64,000 nucleotides of DNA. It comes from Rhizobium sp. Root1212 (GTDB lineage Bacteria > Pseudomonadota > Alphaproteobacteria > Rhizobiales > Rhizobiaceae). The stretch is from contig NZ_LMDA01000013.1 in NCBI RefSeq assembly GCF_001424985.1, positions 1 through 64,000 on the forward strand, written 5' to 3'. Position 1 is the stretch's first letter; each line of letters starts with the position of its first letter. The notes below the pieces were generated by a model. That model saw nothing but the letters and a program-made list of their open reading frames with translations. It searched no databases and had not been told where the DNA came from. A program made the translations under genes and the position numbers. Positions 26,699-35,395 of the stretch are shown piece after piece.

Positions 26699-26728
26699 GG
26701 GCCGGCCCCTAGCGGACCGAGCCGGCCC
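26699..26728 (+). promoter_or_regulatory. Intercistronic hairpin after the binding-protein gene
   Basis: GGGCCGGC and GCCGGCCC are perfect 8-bp arms around a 14-base loop in the 103-bp gap between binding protein and permease genes. Without a T run it is more likely an mRNA-stabilising or attenuating stem than a full terminator, a usual device for excess binding protein. Confidence 0.55.
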
Positions 26729-26763
26729 CGCAATTCTTCATTTTTATGCCCAAGGAGACGGAC

Positions 26764-27711
26764 ATGCTCCAATTCCCGATCGATCGGATCGCCAGCGCGA
26801 CGCCGCCTGCAATCGCCGCGCGCGTCAAAGGCCTGTCCGATCGTGCCATAGCCTGGCTCTTCGTCGCGCCATCAATCGTGTTGCTGCTTGCCATCAACAT
26901 CTTCCCTCTGATCTGGACGATCAGGCTGAGTTTTACCAACTTCCGCGTGAACCGACCCAATGCTCAGATCGAGTTTGTCGGCCTCAGGAACTACATCAAC
27001 ATTCTGACAGATAGAGATATCTGGCTCAGCATGCAGGCGACCGCACACTTCCTGATCTGGACCATCGTCTTGCAGGTGCTGATCGGCTTTTCGCTGGCCT
27101 ATCTGATCAACAAGAAATTCCGGGGCAACGATCTGTGGACGACGATCATCGTCCTGCCAATGATGCTGAGCCCCGCTGTCGTCGGCAATTTCTGGACCTT
27201 CCTGTACCAACCGCAGATCGGCCTGTTCAACTATGTCGTGGGCTTCCTGACCGGAAGCGATCCGTCGAGCTTTTCGATGATCGCAAGCACGTCACTGGCG
27301 CCCTGGGCCATCATCATCGTCGATACCTGGATGTGGACGCCTTTTGTCATGCTCATCTGCCTTGCGGGTCTGCGCTCCATTCCGCCGAGCATCTACGAGG
27401 CAGCAGAATGCGACCGCGCCAGCAAATGGCGGCAGTTCTGGACCATCACCATTCCGTTGGTGCTGCCTTTCCTGATGCTCGCCGTGCTCTTCCGCGGCAT
27501 CGAGAACTTCAAGATGTTCGACCTCGTTGTGCAACTGACGGGCGGCGGGCCTGGCTCGATCACCGAACTGACCTCGATCAACCTCAAGCGCGCGGCTTTC
27601 GAGCAATGGCGGACCGGTTACGCATCCGCCTACGCCGTCATTCTTTTCGTCACCGTTTTCGGCCTCGCGTCGATTTACGTAAAAGCCCTGAACAAGGTCA
27701 AAAAACGATGA
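26764..27711 (+). CDS. ABC transporter permease, first subunit
   Basis: 315-aa inner-membrane permease of the MalF/UgpA type with six predicted helices (first WLFVAPSIVLLLAINIFPLI) and the ATPase-docking EAA loop IYEAAECDRASKWRQFWTIT. ATG 26764 has AAGGAG six bases upstream; an earlier ATG at 26746 would overlap that site. Its stop overlaps the start of the second permease (ATGA). Confidence 0.93.
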   Translation: MLQFPIDRIASATPPAIAARVKGLSDRAIAWLFVAPSIVLLLAINIFPLIWTIRLSFTNFRVNRPNAQIEFVGLRNYINILTDRDIWLSMQATAHFLIWTIVLQVLIGFSLAYLINKKFRGNDLWTTIIVLPMMLSPAVVGNFWTFLYQPQIGLFNYVVGFLTGSDPSSFSMIASTSLAPWAIIIVDTWMWTPFVMLICLAGLRSIPPSIYEAAECDRASKWRQFWTITIPLVLPFLMLAVLFRGIENFKMFDLVVQLTGGGPGSITELTSINLKRAAFEQWRTGYASAYAVILFVTVFGLASIYVKALNKVKKR

Positions 27712-28649
27712 GCACATATTCCGTTACCGAGCCGTCGGGACGTCAGAAGTGGTTCGCCGGTATTCTGGTCGTGCTCTACGCCGTCATCACCCTGCTTCCC
27801 TTGCTGTGGATCATCGGAACCGGTTTCAAATCCCCCGCGGACGCGATTGCCTACCCGCCCAAGATGATCTTCGAGCCGACGGTTGAGGGTTACGTCAATC
27901 TCTTTACCACTCGGACCCGCGTCCCGGAGGATCAGTTGAAGGCGTTGGGCGAGCCGACGACCTGGTACGACAAGCTGGTCCGCAAGAACGGTGTGATAAT
28001 CACCGGAGCGTCACGCTTTGCCGAACGGTTCACCAATTCCGTTATTATCGGCTTCGGCTCGACCGTCCTGTGCATCGTGCTCGGCACGGCGGCGGCGTAT
28101 GCCTTCTCGCGCTTCAAGGTGCCGTTGAAGGACGATCTTCTCTTCTTCATCCTATCCACACGGATGATGCCGCCCATCGCGGTCGCCATCCCGATCTTCC
28201 TGATGTTCCGCTCGCTCGGGCTCAGTGACACCCATGCCGGCATGATCCTGCTTTATACGGCTGTGAACCTCTCGCTCTCCGTCTGGCTGCTCAAGGGCTT
28301 CATCGACGAGATCCCGGTCGAATACGAGGAGGCGGCGCTCATCGACGGTTACACCCGCTTCCAGGCCTTCTATAAGGTCGTGCTGCCGCAGGCCGTCACC
28401 GGCATCGCCTCTACCGCGATCTTCTGCCTGATATTCGCCTGGAACGAATATGCCTTCGCCGTGCTTCTGACCTCCGGCAATGCCCAGACGGCGCCGCCCT
28501 TCATTCCCACGATCATCGGTGTCAGCGGCCAGGATTGGCCGGCGGTCGCCGCGGGCGCCACCATCTTCCTCGTTCCGGTCATGGTCTTCACCATCCTGCT
28601 TCGCAAACATCTGCTGCGCGGCATCACCTTTGGAGCGGTTCGCAAATGA
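27708..28649 (+). CDS. ABC transporter permease, second subunit
   Basis: 313-aa inner-membrane permease of the MalG/UgpE type with EAA loop EYEEAALIDGYTRFQAFYK and C-terminal LLRKHLLRGITFGAVRK. A roughly 60-residue periplasmic insert between helices 1 and 2 (YVNLFTTRTRVPEDQLKALG onward) is longer than in classical MalG and is seen in polyol-type systems. Translationally coupled on both sides by 4-base overlaps. Confidence 0.93.
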   Translation: MSTYSVTEPSGRQKWFAGILVVLYAVITLLPLLWIIGTGFKSPADAIAYPPKMIFEPTVEGYVNLFTTRTRVPEDQLKALGEPTTWYDKLVRKNGVIITGASRFAERFTNSVIIGFGSTVLCIVLGTAAAYAFSRFKVPLKDDLLFFILSTRMMPPIAVAIPIFLMFRSLGLSDTHAGMILLYTAVNLSLSVWLLKGFIDEIPVEYEEAALIDGYTRFQAFYKVVLPQAVTGIASTAIFCLIFAWNEYAFAVLLTSGNAQTAPPFIPTIIGVSGQDWPAVAAGATIFLVPVMVFTILLRKHLLRGITFGAVRK

Positions 28650-28834
28650 CGACGTTTCTCAACCGCCTCCTCCGCCTGCGCCGCAACGCATGGGAGATGG
28701 TCGCTTCGGTCCTGATCGCGCTCGGCGTCGTCATGCTGATGCAGCCCCTGTCGCTGACGCTCTTCTCGTTTTCCTTTCTCGTGACGCTGGTGGGAACGGT
28801 CATGTTCATCATTGTCAGCCATTTCCCGGAGTGA
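28646..28834 (+). CDS. Tiny membrane protein of the transporter operon
   Basis: 62 aa with two hydrophobic segments (about residues 17-33, VASVLIALGVVMLM, and 38-58, FSFSFLVTLVGTVMFIIV). Its ATG overlaps the permease stop by four bases and the ATPase gene starts three bases after it, so it is a genuine operon member. It occupies the place of the small DUF2160-type membrane protein in glycerol-type (Glp) ABC systems, but is shorter; an accessory role is inferred from position. Confidence 0.75.
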   Translation: MTTFLNRLLRLRRNAWEMVASVLIALGVVMLMQPLSLTLFSFSFLVTLVGTVMFIIVSHFPE

Positions 28835-28837
28835 ACC

Positions 28838-29935
28838 ATGGCACAGATCAGAATTGAGAATCTGCGCAAGGATTTCGGGGCCTTTAACGCCGTGAAGTCG
28901 TCCAGTTTCACAGTCGAAAACGGCGAGTTCTTCATGCTGCTCGGTCCGTCGGGCTGCGGCAAGACGACGACGCTCCGGATGATGGCCGGGCTTGAACTTC
29001 CCACCAGCGGTGAAATTTACATCGGTGGCGAGGAGGTCGGAATGAAGAGGGCAAGCGAGCGTGACATCGCCTTCGTCTTCCAGATGTTCGCCCTCTATCC
29101 GCATATGAACGTGCGCAAGAACATATCCTATCCGCTCGTCAGTCAGGGCTTGAACAAAACGGAAGTTGCCGCGCGCGTTGCCGAGGTCGCAAAGATATTG
29201 AGGATCGAGAACATCCTCGAAAAGCCGGTCGGCGGCCTTTCGGGCGGCGATCGCCAGCGCGTGGCGCTCGGCCGCGCCATCGTGCGCAAGCCGAAGGCCT
29301 TCTTCATGGACGAACCGTTGGGCGCCCTCGATGCGGAGTTTCGCGAGCATATGGCAGAAGAGTTGCGCGCGCTGCACGATCGTATGGGCGCAACCACCGT
29401 CTATGTCACGCACGATCAGCTCGAAGCCATGCAGATGGGCGACAAGATCGTGGTGATGAATCACGGGGTCGTTGAACAATTCGGCAAGCCGCAGCAGATC
29501 TACGACTGGCCGGCAACCAAGTTCGTTGCCAAGTTCATCGGCTCGCCGCCGATGAACTTCCTGGAGTTCGACGGCGCGATCGACATCGGTGGCAATGAAA
29601 TCAACCTTGCTGGCACCTCCGTAAAAGTACCGGTATCTCGGGAAAAGCGGCTCGGCAAGCTGACGCTCGGCGTGCGGCCCGAACATATGCGGTTTCGGGA
29701 CAGTGCCGCATTCGCCGGCCGGGTGATTGCCGTCGAATATCTCGGCACGACACAGATCGTCACATTGGAAACGCCGCACGGAGACATCAAGGCACGTACA
29801 CCTTCGAACCAAGCTGCACGCGTCGATGAACTGATCGGCCTAGAGTTCGACACCAGAACTCTTACGATCTTCGATTCGATATCAGGGAAAGCTCTGGTTT
29901 CCGAGGCCAATGAGGGAGTCCTGAGCCATGGCTGA
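28838..29935 (+). CDS. ABC transporter ATP-binding protein, first
   Basis: 365-aa sugar-type ATPase. Walker A GPSGCGKTT, signature LSGGDRQRVALGRA (Asp for the usual Gln), Walker B AFFMDEPLGALD and switch His in YVTHDQLEAM. A C-terminal MOP/OB regulatory domain follows (GVRPEHMRF). The LSGGD variant and the FREHMAEELRALHDRM stretch recall GlpT-type ATPases of glycerol importers. It ends inside the next ATPase gene (8-bp overlap). Confidence 0.92.
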   Translation: MAQIRIENLRKDFGAFNAVKSSSFTVENGEFFMLLGPSGCGKTTTLRMMAGLELPTSGEIYIGGEEVGMKRASERDIAFVFQMFALYPHMNVRKNISYPLVSQGLNKTEVAARVAEVAKILRIENILEKPVGGLSGGDRQRVALGRAIVRKPKAFFMDEPLGALDAEFREHMAEELRALHDRMGATTVYVTHDQLEAMQMGDKIVVMNHGVVEQFGKPQQIYDWPATKFVAKFIGSPPMNFLEFDGAIDIGGNEINLAGTSVKVPVSREKRLGKLTLGVRPEHMRFRDSAAFAGRVIAVEYLGTTQIVTLETPHGDIKARTPSNQAARVDELIGLEFDTRTLTIFDSISGKALVSEANEGVLSHG

Positions 29936-30923
29936 GGTCATCCTGCAAAACATCACGAAATCCTTTGCCGGAAATCGCGCCCTCGACGACATCTCGATGA
30001 TCGTCCCGGATGGTTCGTTCGTCGTCCTTCTCGGGCCGACGGGCGCTGGCAAGACGACAACGCTACGGATGGTGTCGGGCCTCGATACCCCCGACTACGG
30101 TGAGGTCTTCATCGGCGGACGGTCGATGCGCGGCCTGACGCCGGCGCAACGCAACGTCGCGATGGTGTTCCAGCAGTATTCGCTCTATCCGCATCTGTCG
30201 GTGCGGCAGAACCTGGAATTTCCGCTGAAGTCGCCGCTCTTGAGGACGCCGCAGCGCATCATCGACGAGAAGGTGAACGCGGTTGCTGAAACCCTGCAGA
30301 TTTCCCACAAGCTCGACAACAAGGCAACCGCGCTTTCGGGTGGAGAAATGCAGCGCGTGTCGATTGGGCGCGCACTGGTCCGCAATCCGCAAATCTATTT
30401 GATGGACGAGCCTCTCAGTTCGCTTGACGCGAAACTGCGCTCCGATCTGCGCATCGAACTCAAGAACATCCAGGCCAAATCCGGTGCGACCCTGCTCTAC
30501 GTCACGCACGACCAGATCGAAGCCATGACGATGGCAACCCATGTCGGGGTTCTTCATGAGGGCAAGGTGGTCCAGTTCGGTTCGCCGCGCGAAATCTATG
30601 AGCAGCCGATCAGCATCTACGCGGCGACGCGCCTCGGACAGCCGCGCATCAACGTGCTTCCCGCCGATCTCTTCCCTGCAGCACCGGCAAACGCCAAATC
30701 GATCGGCCTGCGTCCCGAACACATCCATCAGGGCGAGGGACAGAACGCAACGGTCATGCGCGTCGAACATCTCGGCGATCAGACGCGCCTGCATCTATCT
30801 TTCAAGACGCACAATCTCATCACCGTCACCGATGCCCATACGGAATTCAAAGGTGGCGAGACTGTAAAGATCCAGCCCCGCAAGCCGCTTTACTTCGACG
30901 CGGCCGGCATGCGCTTAGTTTAA
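29928..30923 (+). CDS. ABC transporter ATP-binding protein, second
   Basis: 331-aa ATPase, clearly different from its neighbour: Walker A GPTGAGKTT, signature LSGGEMQRVSIGRA, Walker B IYLMDEPLSSLD, switch His VTHDQIEAM and a shorter C-terminal OB domain (GLRPEHIHQGEG). Two non-identical ATPases in one operon imply a heterodimeric motor, as in the Glp glycerol ABC system. Starts within the end of the previous gene. Confidence 0.92.
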   Translation: MAEVILQNITKSFAGNRALDDISMIVPDGSFVVLLGPTGAGKTTTLRMVSGLDTPDYGEVFIGGRSMRGLTPAQRNVAMVFQQYSLYPHLSVRQNLEFPLKSPLLRTPQRIIDEKVNAVAETLQISHKLDNKATALSGGEMQRVSIGRALVRNPQIYLMDEPLSSLDAKLRSDLRIELKNIQAKSGATLLYVTHDQIEAMTMATHVGVLHEGKVVQFGSPREIYEQPISIYAATRLGQPRINVLPADLFPAAPANAKSIGLRPEHIHQGEGQNATVMRVEHLGDQTRLHLSFKTHNLITVTDAHTEFKGGETVKIQPRKPLYFDAAGMRLV

Positions 30924-30934
30924 GGGAGGCGAGA

Positions 30935-32614
30935 ATGTCACAGTTCCTCAACAGCAAGGAAAATGCCGTTACCGAAGCGATTGATGGGCTGCTGGTCGCC
31001 TCCGGAGGCGCGCTGAGCCGGCTCGACGGCTACCCTCATATCCGCGTCGTCGTCCGTTCGGACTGGGACAAGAGGAAGGTAGCGATCGTCTCGGGCGGTG
31101 GATCAGGGCACGAGCCTGCCCATGCGGGTTTTATCGGCAAGGGAATGCTGACGGCGGCCGTCTGCGGTGATGTGTTCGCTTCGCCGAGTGTCGACGCGAT
31201 CCTGGCCGCCATCCTTGCCGTCACGGGACCGCCCGGTTGCCTGCTCATCGTCAAGAATTATACCGGCGACAGGCTCAATTTCGGCCTGGCCGCCGAACGC
31301 GCCCGTGCCTTCGGCATGAATGTCAGCATGGTCATCGTCGACGACGACATCGCGCTGCCCAACCTGCCGCAGGCGCGCGGCGTAGCGGGCACTCTCTTCG
31401 TGCACAAGATCGCCGGCGCTCTGGCCGAGAGCGGCGCCGATCTTGAGGGCGTCACCAGGGCGGCCCGCCGGGTCATCGACAACACAAGCTCTATCGGCAT
31501 GTCGCTGGATACCTGCACCGTGCCGGGCTCTCCGAAGGAGAACCGGATCCCGGAAGGCCATGCCGAACTCGGCCTCGGCATTCACGGTGAAGCGGGCGTC
31601 GAACAGGTCACCTATTCCGGGGCGAAAGGTGCGATTGCCGCGATGGTCGGGCATTTGGCCGCAACAATGGCGGAAAAACCTCACGTGGCACTGGTCAACA
31701 ATCTCGGCGGCACTTCGGTGCTGGAAATGTCCGTGCTCGTTCATGAACTGACACAATCGACGATCGCCGGACGCATATCGCATATTGTGGGGCCGGCGCC
31801 GATGATGACGTCGCTCGACATGCAGGGCTTTTCGATCTCGGTCTTCCCGGCTGACAAGGGGGAGCTGGAACTTCTGTCCATGCCTGTCTCGATGCCCGCT
31901 TGGCCGGGTTTAACGAGCATTGTCCCCGCCGCGGTGATATCGCTGCCAGACGGCCTGACACCGATCGCACCGCTTCCCTCCAGGCATGAGTCCACGCGTC
32001 AGTTCCTGGCGGATTGCTGCACTCTGCTGATCGGCGCGGAGAAAGATCTGAATGCGCTGGATGCGAAATCCGGCGACGGCGACACCGGCTCGACGCTGGC
32101 GGGAGCCGCGCGGGCACTCATCGAAGCCCTCGATCGTCTCCCTCTTTCTGATCACACGCAACTCTTCCGGGCTATCGGTCAGGAACTGAGCCAGACGATG
32201 GGCGGCTCGTCCGGTGTGCTTCTGGCGATCTTCTTTGCCGCGGCCGGCGACGGCGCATCAAGTGGCTTGACGATCCGGGAATCCCTGAAGGCAGGTCTTG
32301 CCCGCATGCAGGAGATCGGCGGCGCACGCCTGGGTGACCGAACCATGGTGGATGCCCTCTCGCCTGCTCTGGACGCCCTCGACCAAGGGTTCGTCCCTGC
32401 CGCGGACGCAGCGCGCACGGGCGCGAATCTGACGGCAACGCTCTTGCACGCCAAAGCGGGACGGGCGGCCTACATCAACGCAAAACAGCTTGAGGGCCAT
32501 ATCGATCCGGGTGCGGAGGCAGTGGCGCGACTGTTCGAATATCTCGCAGCGCGCGCGAATACAGCCGGTCCGCTAGCGGACGAACAGCCGGCCAGCGCGC
32601 GCGTAACGGGCTGA
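30935..32614 (+). CDS. Fused DhaK-DhaL dihydroxyacetone-type kinase
   Basis: 559-aa ATP-dependent ketose kinase. The DhaK half (residues 1-330) binds the substrate covalently through His in LGIHGEAGVEQ, with GGGSGHEPAHAGF and KNYTGDRLNFGLA. The DhaL half (about 345-545) holds the ATP/Mg site LDAKSGDGDTGSTL and MGGSSGVLLAIFF. This is the single-chain ATP-using type, not the PTS type. Substrates of the class include dihydroxyacetone, glyceraldehyde and erythrulose. Placed last in the transport operon, it probably phosphorylates what the transporter brings in. No isomerase or dehydrogenase gene follows. Confidence 0.93.
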   Translation: MSQFLNSKENAVTEAIDGLLVASGGALSRLDGYPHIRVVVRSDWDKRKVAIVSGGGSGHEPAHAGFIGKGMLTAAVCGDVFASPSVDAILAAILAVTGPPGCLLIVKNYTGDRLNFGLAAERARAFGMNVSMVIVDDDIALPNLPQARGVAGTLFVHKIAGALAESGADLEGVTRAARRVIDNTSSIGMSLDTCTVPGSPKENRIPEGHAELGLGIHGEAGVEQVTYSGAKGAIAAMVGHLAATMAEKPHVALVNNLGGTSVLEMSVLVHELTQSTIAGRISHIVGPAPMMTSLDMQGFSISVFPADKGELELLSMPVSMPAWPGLTSIVPAAVISLPDGLTPIAPLPSRHESTRQFLADCCTLLIGAEKDLNALDAKSGDGDTGSTLAGAARALIEALDRLPLSDHTQLFRAIGQELSQTMGGSSGVLLAIFFAAAGDGASSGLTIRESLKAGLARMQEIGGARLGDRTMVDALSPALDALDQGFVPAADAARTGANLTATLLHAKAGRAAYINAKQLEGHIDPGAEAVARLFEYLAARANTAGPLADEQPASARVTG

Positions 32615-33244
32615 TTTCAAGAATGGAAGCGGAACGCAACATCATTCTGGGCGCCCATTTTCGCGCCGGACCATGACCCGGGTAGGGGCTGATCAGGCTT
32701 GACTAATGCCCGCAAGTAATGGGCCGATTGACACCTTGCCCGCCCTTTGCGGCTCCCGACCCCGCGTGATATCGTAGCCCCAAGTTCGAGGTCGCTGTGC
32801 CGACATTGAGCTCGACGTCGCCGGTCTCCGAGCGGGATATGTGTTTAAACGTGGAAATTTGACCCTTTCGGCGCCGACCCATGACCCCGTCGAAGCCGGA
32901 GCTAACCGCCGGCCCATATTCAGGATTCTAGAATGTTGGCGGGCTTAACGTTCCCCACCTATCTTGGGGTCAATTGCTCTACCGAACCCCATGGACCCTG
33001 CCGTCGACATCAACCGACTATGAGGATGACTTTAAGCGCATAAAATACCCGGGAGGTCCCAGATTGCCTGATGACTTGTTGGTCGGAACGTGGCGGTGAG
33101 GCATTCGCGGCAGATCGCAGGGCATGCATCGACGCCATCGATTGGCCCCCAGGAAGGCTTCTCGCGCGGTTGAAGCGCTTACGATGTCAGCCGTGGAAGC
33201 CGGCATACTCCGCCAGTAACGATGAGGTTAGCGCGAACGCCCCG
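32615..33244. other. Gene-free 630 bp containing decayed repeat sequence
   Basis: No gene is supported. The stretch 32650-32685 (GCGCCGGACCATGACCCGG) echoes part of the repeat at 32840-32987, suggesting a nested or decayed mobile element. After 32990 nothing is recognised up to the gene ending at 33245. Confidence 0.4.
32840..32987 (+). repeat. 148-bp dispersed repeat, copy 2
   Basis: Same orientation as 13312-13459. Shared blocks are TGTGTTTAA-CGTGGAA, TTTCGGCGCCGA-CCATGACC, GCTAACCGCCGGCCC, TTCAGGAT-TAGAATGTTG and GGGGTCAATTGCTCT-CCGAA, with scattered substitutions between. No transposase flanks it. Confidence 0.7.
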
Positions 33245-33505
33245 TTAAAAGGTTTGCAATCTCCATAGCGCGAACGCAAATCCGGCAATCCCCGCGATCA
33301 CTACCAGTTCTGCGAGCCTGCGCATCTGCCGTCGCGGATTTGCAGCGAGCAGCCCCAAATTCTCCGCGCGCGTTCGTATCTGACGCATCTGCCTTCTGAG
33401 GCGGGCAAGCTCCTTATCGGGATTCATTTCCTGCGGTAGGATGCCGACAAAATCTTTCTGAACATCCACCACACCTTTCGGTACAGGTGAGCCGATCTCC
33501 TCCAT
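33245..33505 (-). CDS. Small membrane-anchored protein of unknown function
   Basis: 86 aa. The N-terminal part is soluble (MEEIGSPVPKGVVDVQKDF), the middle basic and helical (LARLRRQMRQIRTRAENLG), and the C-terminus one membrane helix (LAELVVIAGIAGFAFALWRL). ATG 33505 has AGGAGA seven bases upstream; an ATG ten codons earlier is less well placed. It resembles short tail-anchored rhizobial proteins I cannot name. Confidence 0.6.
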   Translation of the reverse strand: MEEIGSPVPKGVVDVQKDFVGILPQEMNPDKELARLRRQMRQIRTRAENLGLLAANPRRQMRRLAELVVIAGIAGFAFALWRLQTF

Positions 33506-33816
33506 CGTCTGTTCTCCTATCTTGTTCCAGTCCATTGTGCTGACCGCTACCAAACGCCTGATCGTCCAACCCGGCACTGAAGTTAGGAATGTCCTTCCCT
33601 CATTGCTGGTGGATGGGAGGACCCGGTTAACGAGGAGCCGCGTCCTCTTTGTCGTCAGATGTTTTGTTGGTTCTGCACGGCTGAAGCCCTCGGGTTTCGA
33701 GGGGATTTGCCCCGAGGATAACCTCAAAGACATGCTGCTTTGCAGGTGCCGACCTGACTGCTTCGCGTAGTTGTATGTCCGCGAACCCGACTCGATATCG
33801 TTAAGATCGACGGCAC
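33506..33816. other. Gap of 311 bp, nothing recognised
   Basis: Lies between two minus-strand small genes. Frames through it lack ribosome sites and family features. Confidence 0.35.
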
Positions 33817-34392
33817 TCAGCGGCGGGAAAACCCAACCCTCCCTTGTACGCTGGTAGGCCTAACCGACGGTACGGACGACGGTGCGAAGGTCTCCTCCTC
33901 GTCGGACGGCACCTGGCCATCCGGGGTCAGATCGTCAACGGCCCTCGGCAAATCGCGGCTGAGTCGGCTGAGAATTTCATCACCCGACAATCCGGTCCGC
34001 GCGGAAAGGTCACTGAGAATTTCAGGTCCGAGAACCTCGGATAGCTGTATGCCGTCGATGGGTTTGTTTTCGCCTGGTTGGACCCAGGAGTTCGCGGTAT
34101 CGCCGTGGCCTTTTTCCTGGAATTGCTTGAGCAAATCGCCAAGTCCGCCAGCCAAACCGCCGCTTCCAATTCCGCCCCCGAAGAGACCGCCGAGCCCGCC
34201 CAAGCCCCCCTGCGAGCCGCCCCCGGTTAAACCACCAACTAGATCTCCGAGGCCGCCCGACTGCGGTCGGCCATCGGGACCGAGTTGCGAAGGGGTCCGC
34301 AGGCCTCTGAGTATCTCCGCGATCTTGTCACGGTTCTGATAGCCCGCCACGGCCAAGACGCCCAACAGGGCTTTCAAAGCGTTGCTCGCCAT
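33817..34392 (-). CDS. YidB-like DUF937 protein
   Basis: 191 aa. Order: a short helical start (MASNALKALLGVLAVAGYQN), a Gly-rich linker of about 60 residues (GGLGDLVGGLTGGGSQGG and on), then the conserved YidB core with FQEKGHGDTANSWVQPGENK and LSEVLGPEILSDLSARTGLS. The tail is acidic. ATG 34392 has GAGGAG upstream. A GGAAC-N18-GTTT promoter of the general-stress type lies at 34465-34492. The biochemical role of YidB is not established. Confidence 0.85.
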   Translation of the reverse strand: MASNALKALLGVLAVAGYQNRDKIAEILRGLRTPSQLGPDGRPQSGGLGDLVGGLTGGGSQGGLGGLGGLFGGGIGSGGLAGGLGDLLKQFQEKGHGDTANSWVQPGENKPIDGIQLSEVLGPEILSDLSARTGLSGDEILSRLSRDLPRAVDDLTPDGQVPSDEEETFAPSSVPSVRPTSVQGRVGFSRR

Positions 34393-34464
34393 ATCCAATC
34401 TCCTCAAGTCCATATTGATAGGAAAGCCTCCGGACAGCCGCTGCGCTGCCGCTGGCGTGTTCAC

Positions 34465-34492
34465 TAAACTGAAGATGGATGGGACATGTTCC
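34465..34492 (-). promoter_or_regulatory. Candidate EcfG/RpoE2 stress promoter of the yidB-like gene
   Basis: On the minus strand GGAAC (34492-34488), 18 bases, then GTTTA (34469-34465). This fits the alphaproteobacterial general-stress pattern GGAAC-N18/19-TT. It lies 73 bp before the start codon. Confidence 0.45.
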
Positions 34493-34928
34493 CGCACGAC
34501 GACGATATTCGATATCTGCCCGGTTTTCCTGCTCTCTAGTTCTCAGGGGGTCTGCTGTGAACAGGCCAGTCCCGCCGTCTACGTTGCGTTGCCGGCCACA
34601 GGGGCCTTCGCAATCGACGCAAGGAGCGGCCGATCTGTGGCGGGATTGAACGTGCCGTCCGCGTAGGAGCCAAGCAGATACCTGGCAAACGCGTTGCGCG
34701 CGTTCGGATGACGGCTGCGCTATGATTGCGAGGTGATCTCGTCAACGACGATCCGTAAGGCCGAAAGTTCTGACGGCTCGAAGAAACCCGATCCCATCTC
34801 GCCCTCCGCGCTCGTTTTGATCGTTCCAAGGGAATCTCGGTGGACGATAAAAGCTTCAGGTCTTCATCACAACCGTCTGTGCGACAGGATGAAGGACGAA
34901 AAGGCTGGGATTTGCTCGGCGAGCCGGC
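34493..34928. other. Gap without a supported gene
   Basis: Several open frames cross this stretch on both strands, but none has a ribosome site, domain or typical codon use. A GTG-started small frame begins at its right edge (34929). Confidence 0.35.
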
Positions 34929-35075
34929 GTGACTTTAAAATCCGCCGAGGCGATGGACATCATTCTGGCCGGGGGAATGCCGGTCCATCTTTATGACGAT
35001 GAGATGAGGGCCATCCTCATGGGAGCGGCGAAGGCGATCAGGCAGATCGAAGCAGCGATCATCGTCTACGCTTGA
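34929..35075 (+). CDS. Possible 48-aa protein
   Basis: GTG-started frame giving VTLKSAEAMDIILAGGMPVH and ending IRQIEAAIIVYA. Codon choice is strongly coding-like (GCC, ATC, CTC, GCG) and the peptide has an amphipathic pattern without low complexity. No clear ribosome site (weak GGCGAG). Too short for family assignment; it may be the end of a longer decayed gene, but a stop lies 36 bp upstream in frame. Confidence 0.4.
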   Translation: MTLKSAEAMDIILAGGMPVHLYDDEMRAILMGAAKAIRQIEAAIIVYA

Positions 35076-35098
35076 TCGCCGATGACGCCCTTCGAACC

Positions 35099-35395
35099 TC
35101 ACTCCACGTCGTCGACCACAGCCTCATTGGCTCGCGTCGCGCTGAGATCATCTTTCGTGAGATGGAGCAGGTCTGCGGACGCGCCTTCCCGATCGTATTT
35201 CTCGCTCGCGATGGTTTCGAGCAAGGGCCTGTGTCGCTTCAAGAGCCCGACAGGGCCGAGCGAATCCGGATCGAAGGATTGCAGTGTGCTGGCATAGATG
35301 AAGACGTCGATCGTCGCTCCCTCGGCCGTCTGCATTGGCCAGAACAGCCCAAGTTCCTTCGGCGCCGATGCGCCGTTCTTTCTGTTGAGAGGCAT
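35099..35395 (-). CDS. Small conserved-looking protein, possibly DUF1488-like
   Basis: 98 aa: MPLNRKNGASAPKELGLFWP, then IDVFIYASTLQSFDP and LLKRHRPLLETIASEKYD. The order (short N-terminus, beta-rich VFIYAS segment, helix with RHRPLLETIASEKYDR) recalls DUF1488, based on memory of the family only. AGGAA lies before ATG 35395. It sits between unrelated small genes and the cspA-ligD region. Confidence 0.55.
   Translation of the reverse strand: MPLNRKNGASAPKELGLFWPMQTAEGATIDVFIYASTLQSFDPDSLGPVGLLKRHRPLLETIASEKYDREGASADLLHLTKDDLSATRANEAVVDDVE

Noticed and set aside
28370-29812. 480-codon minus-strand frame across the permease-ATPase junction
   Set aside because: Crosses several tightly packed genes of a clear operon in antisense.
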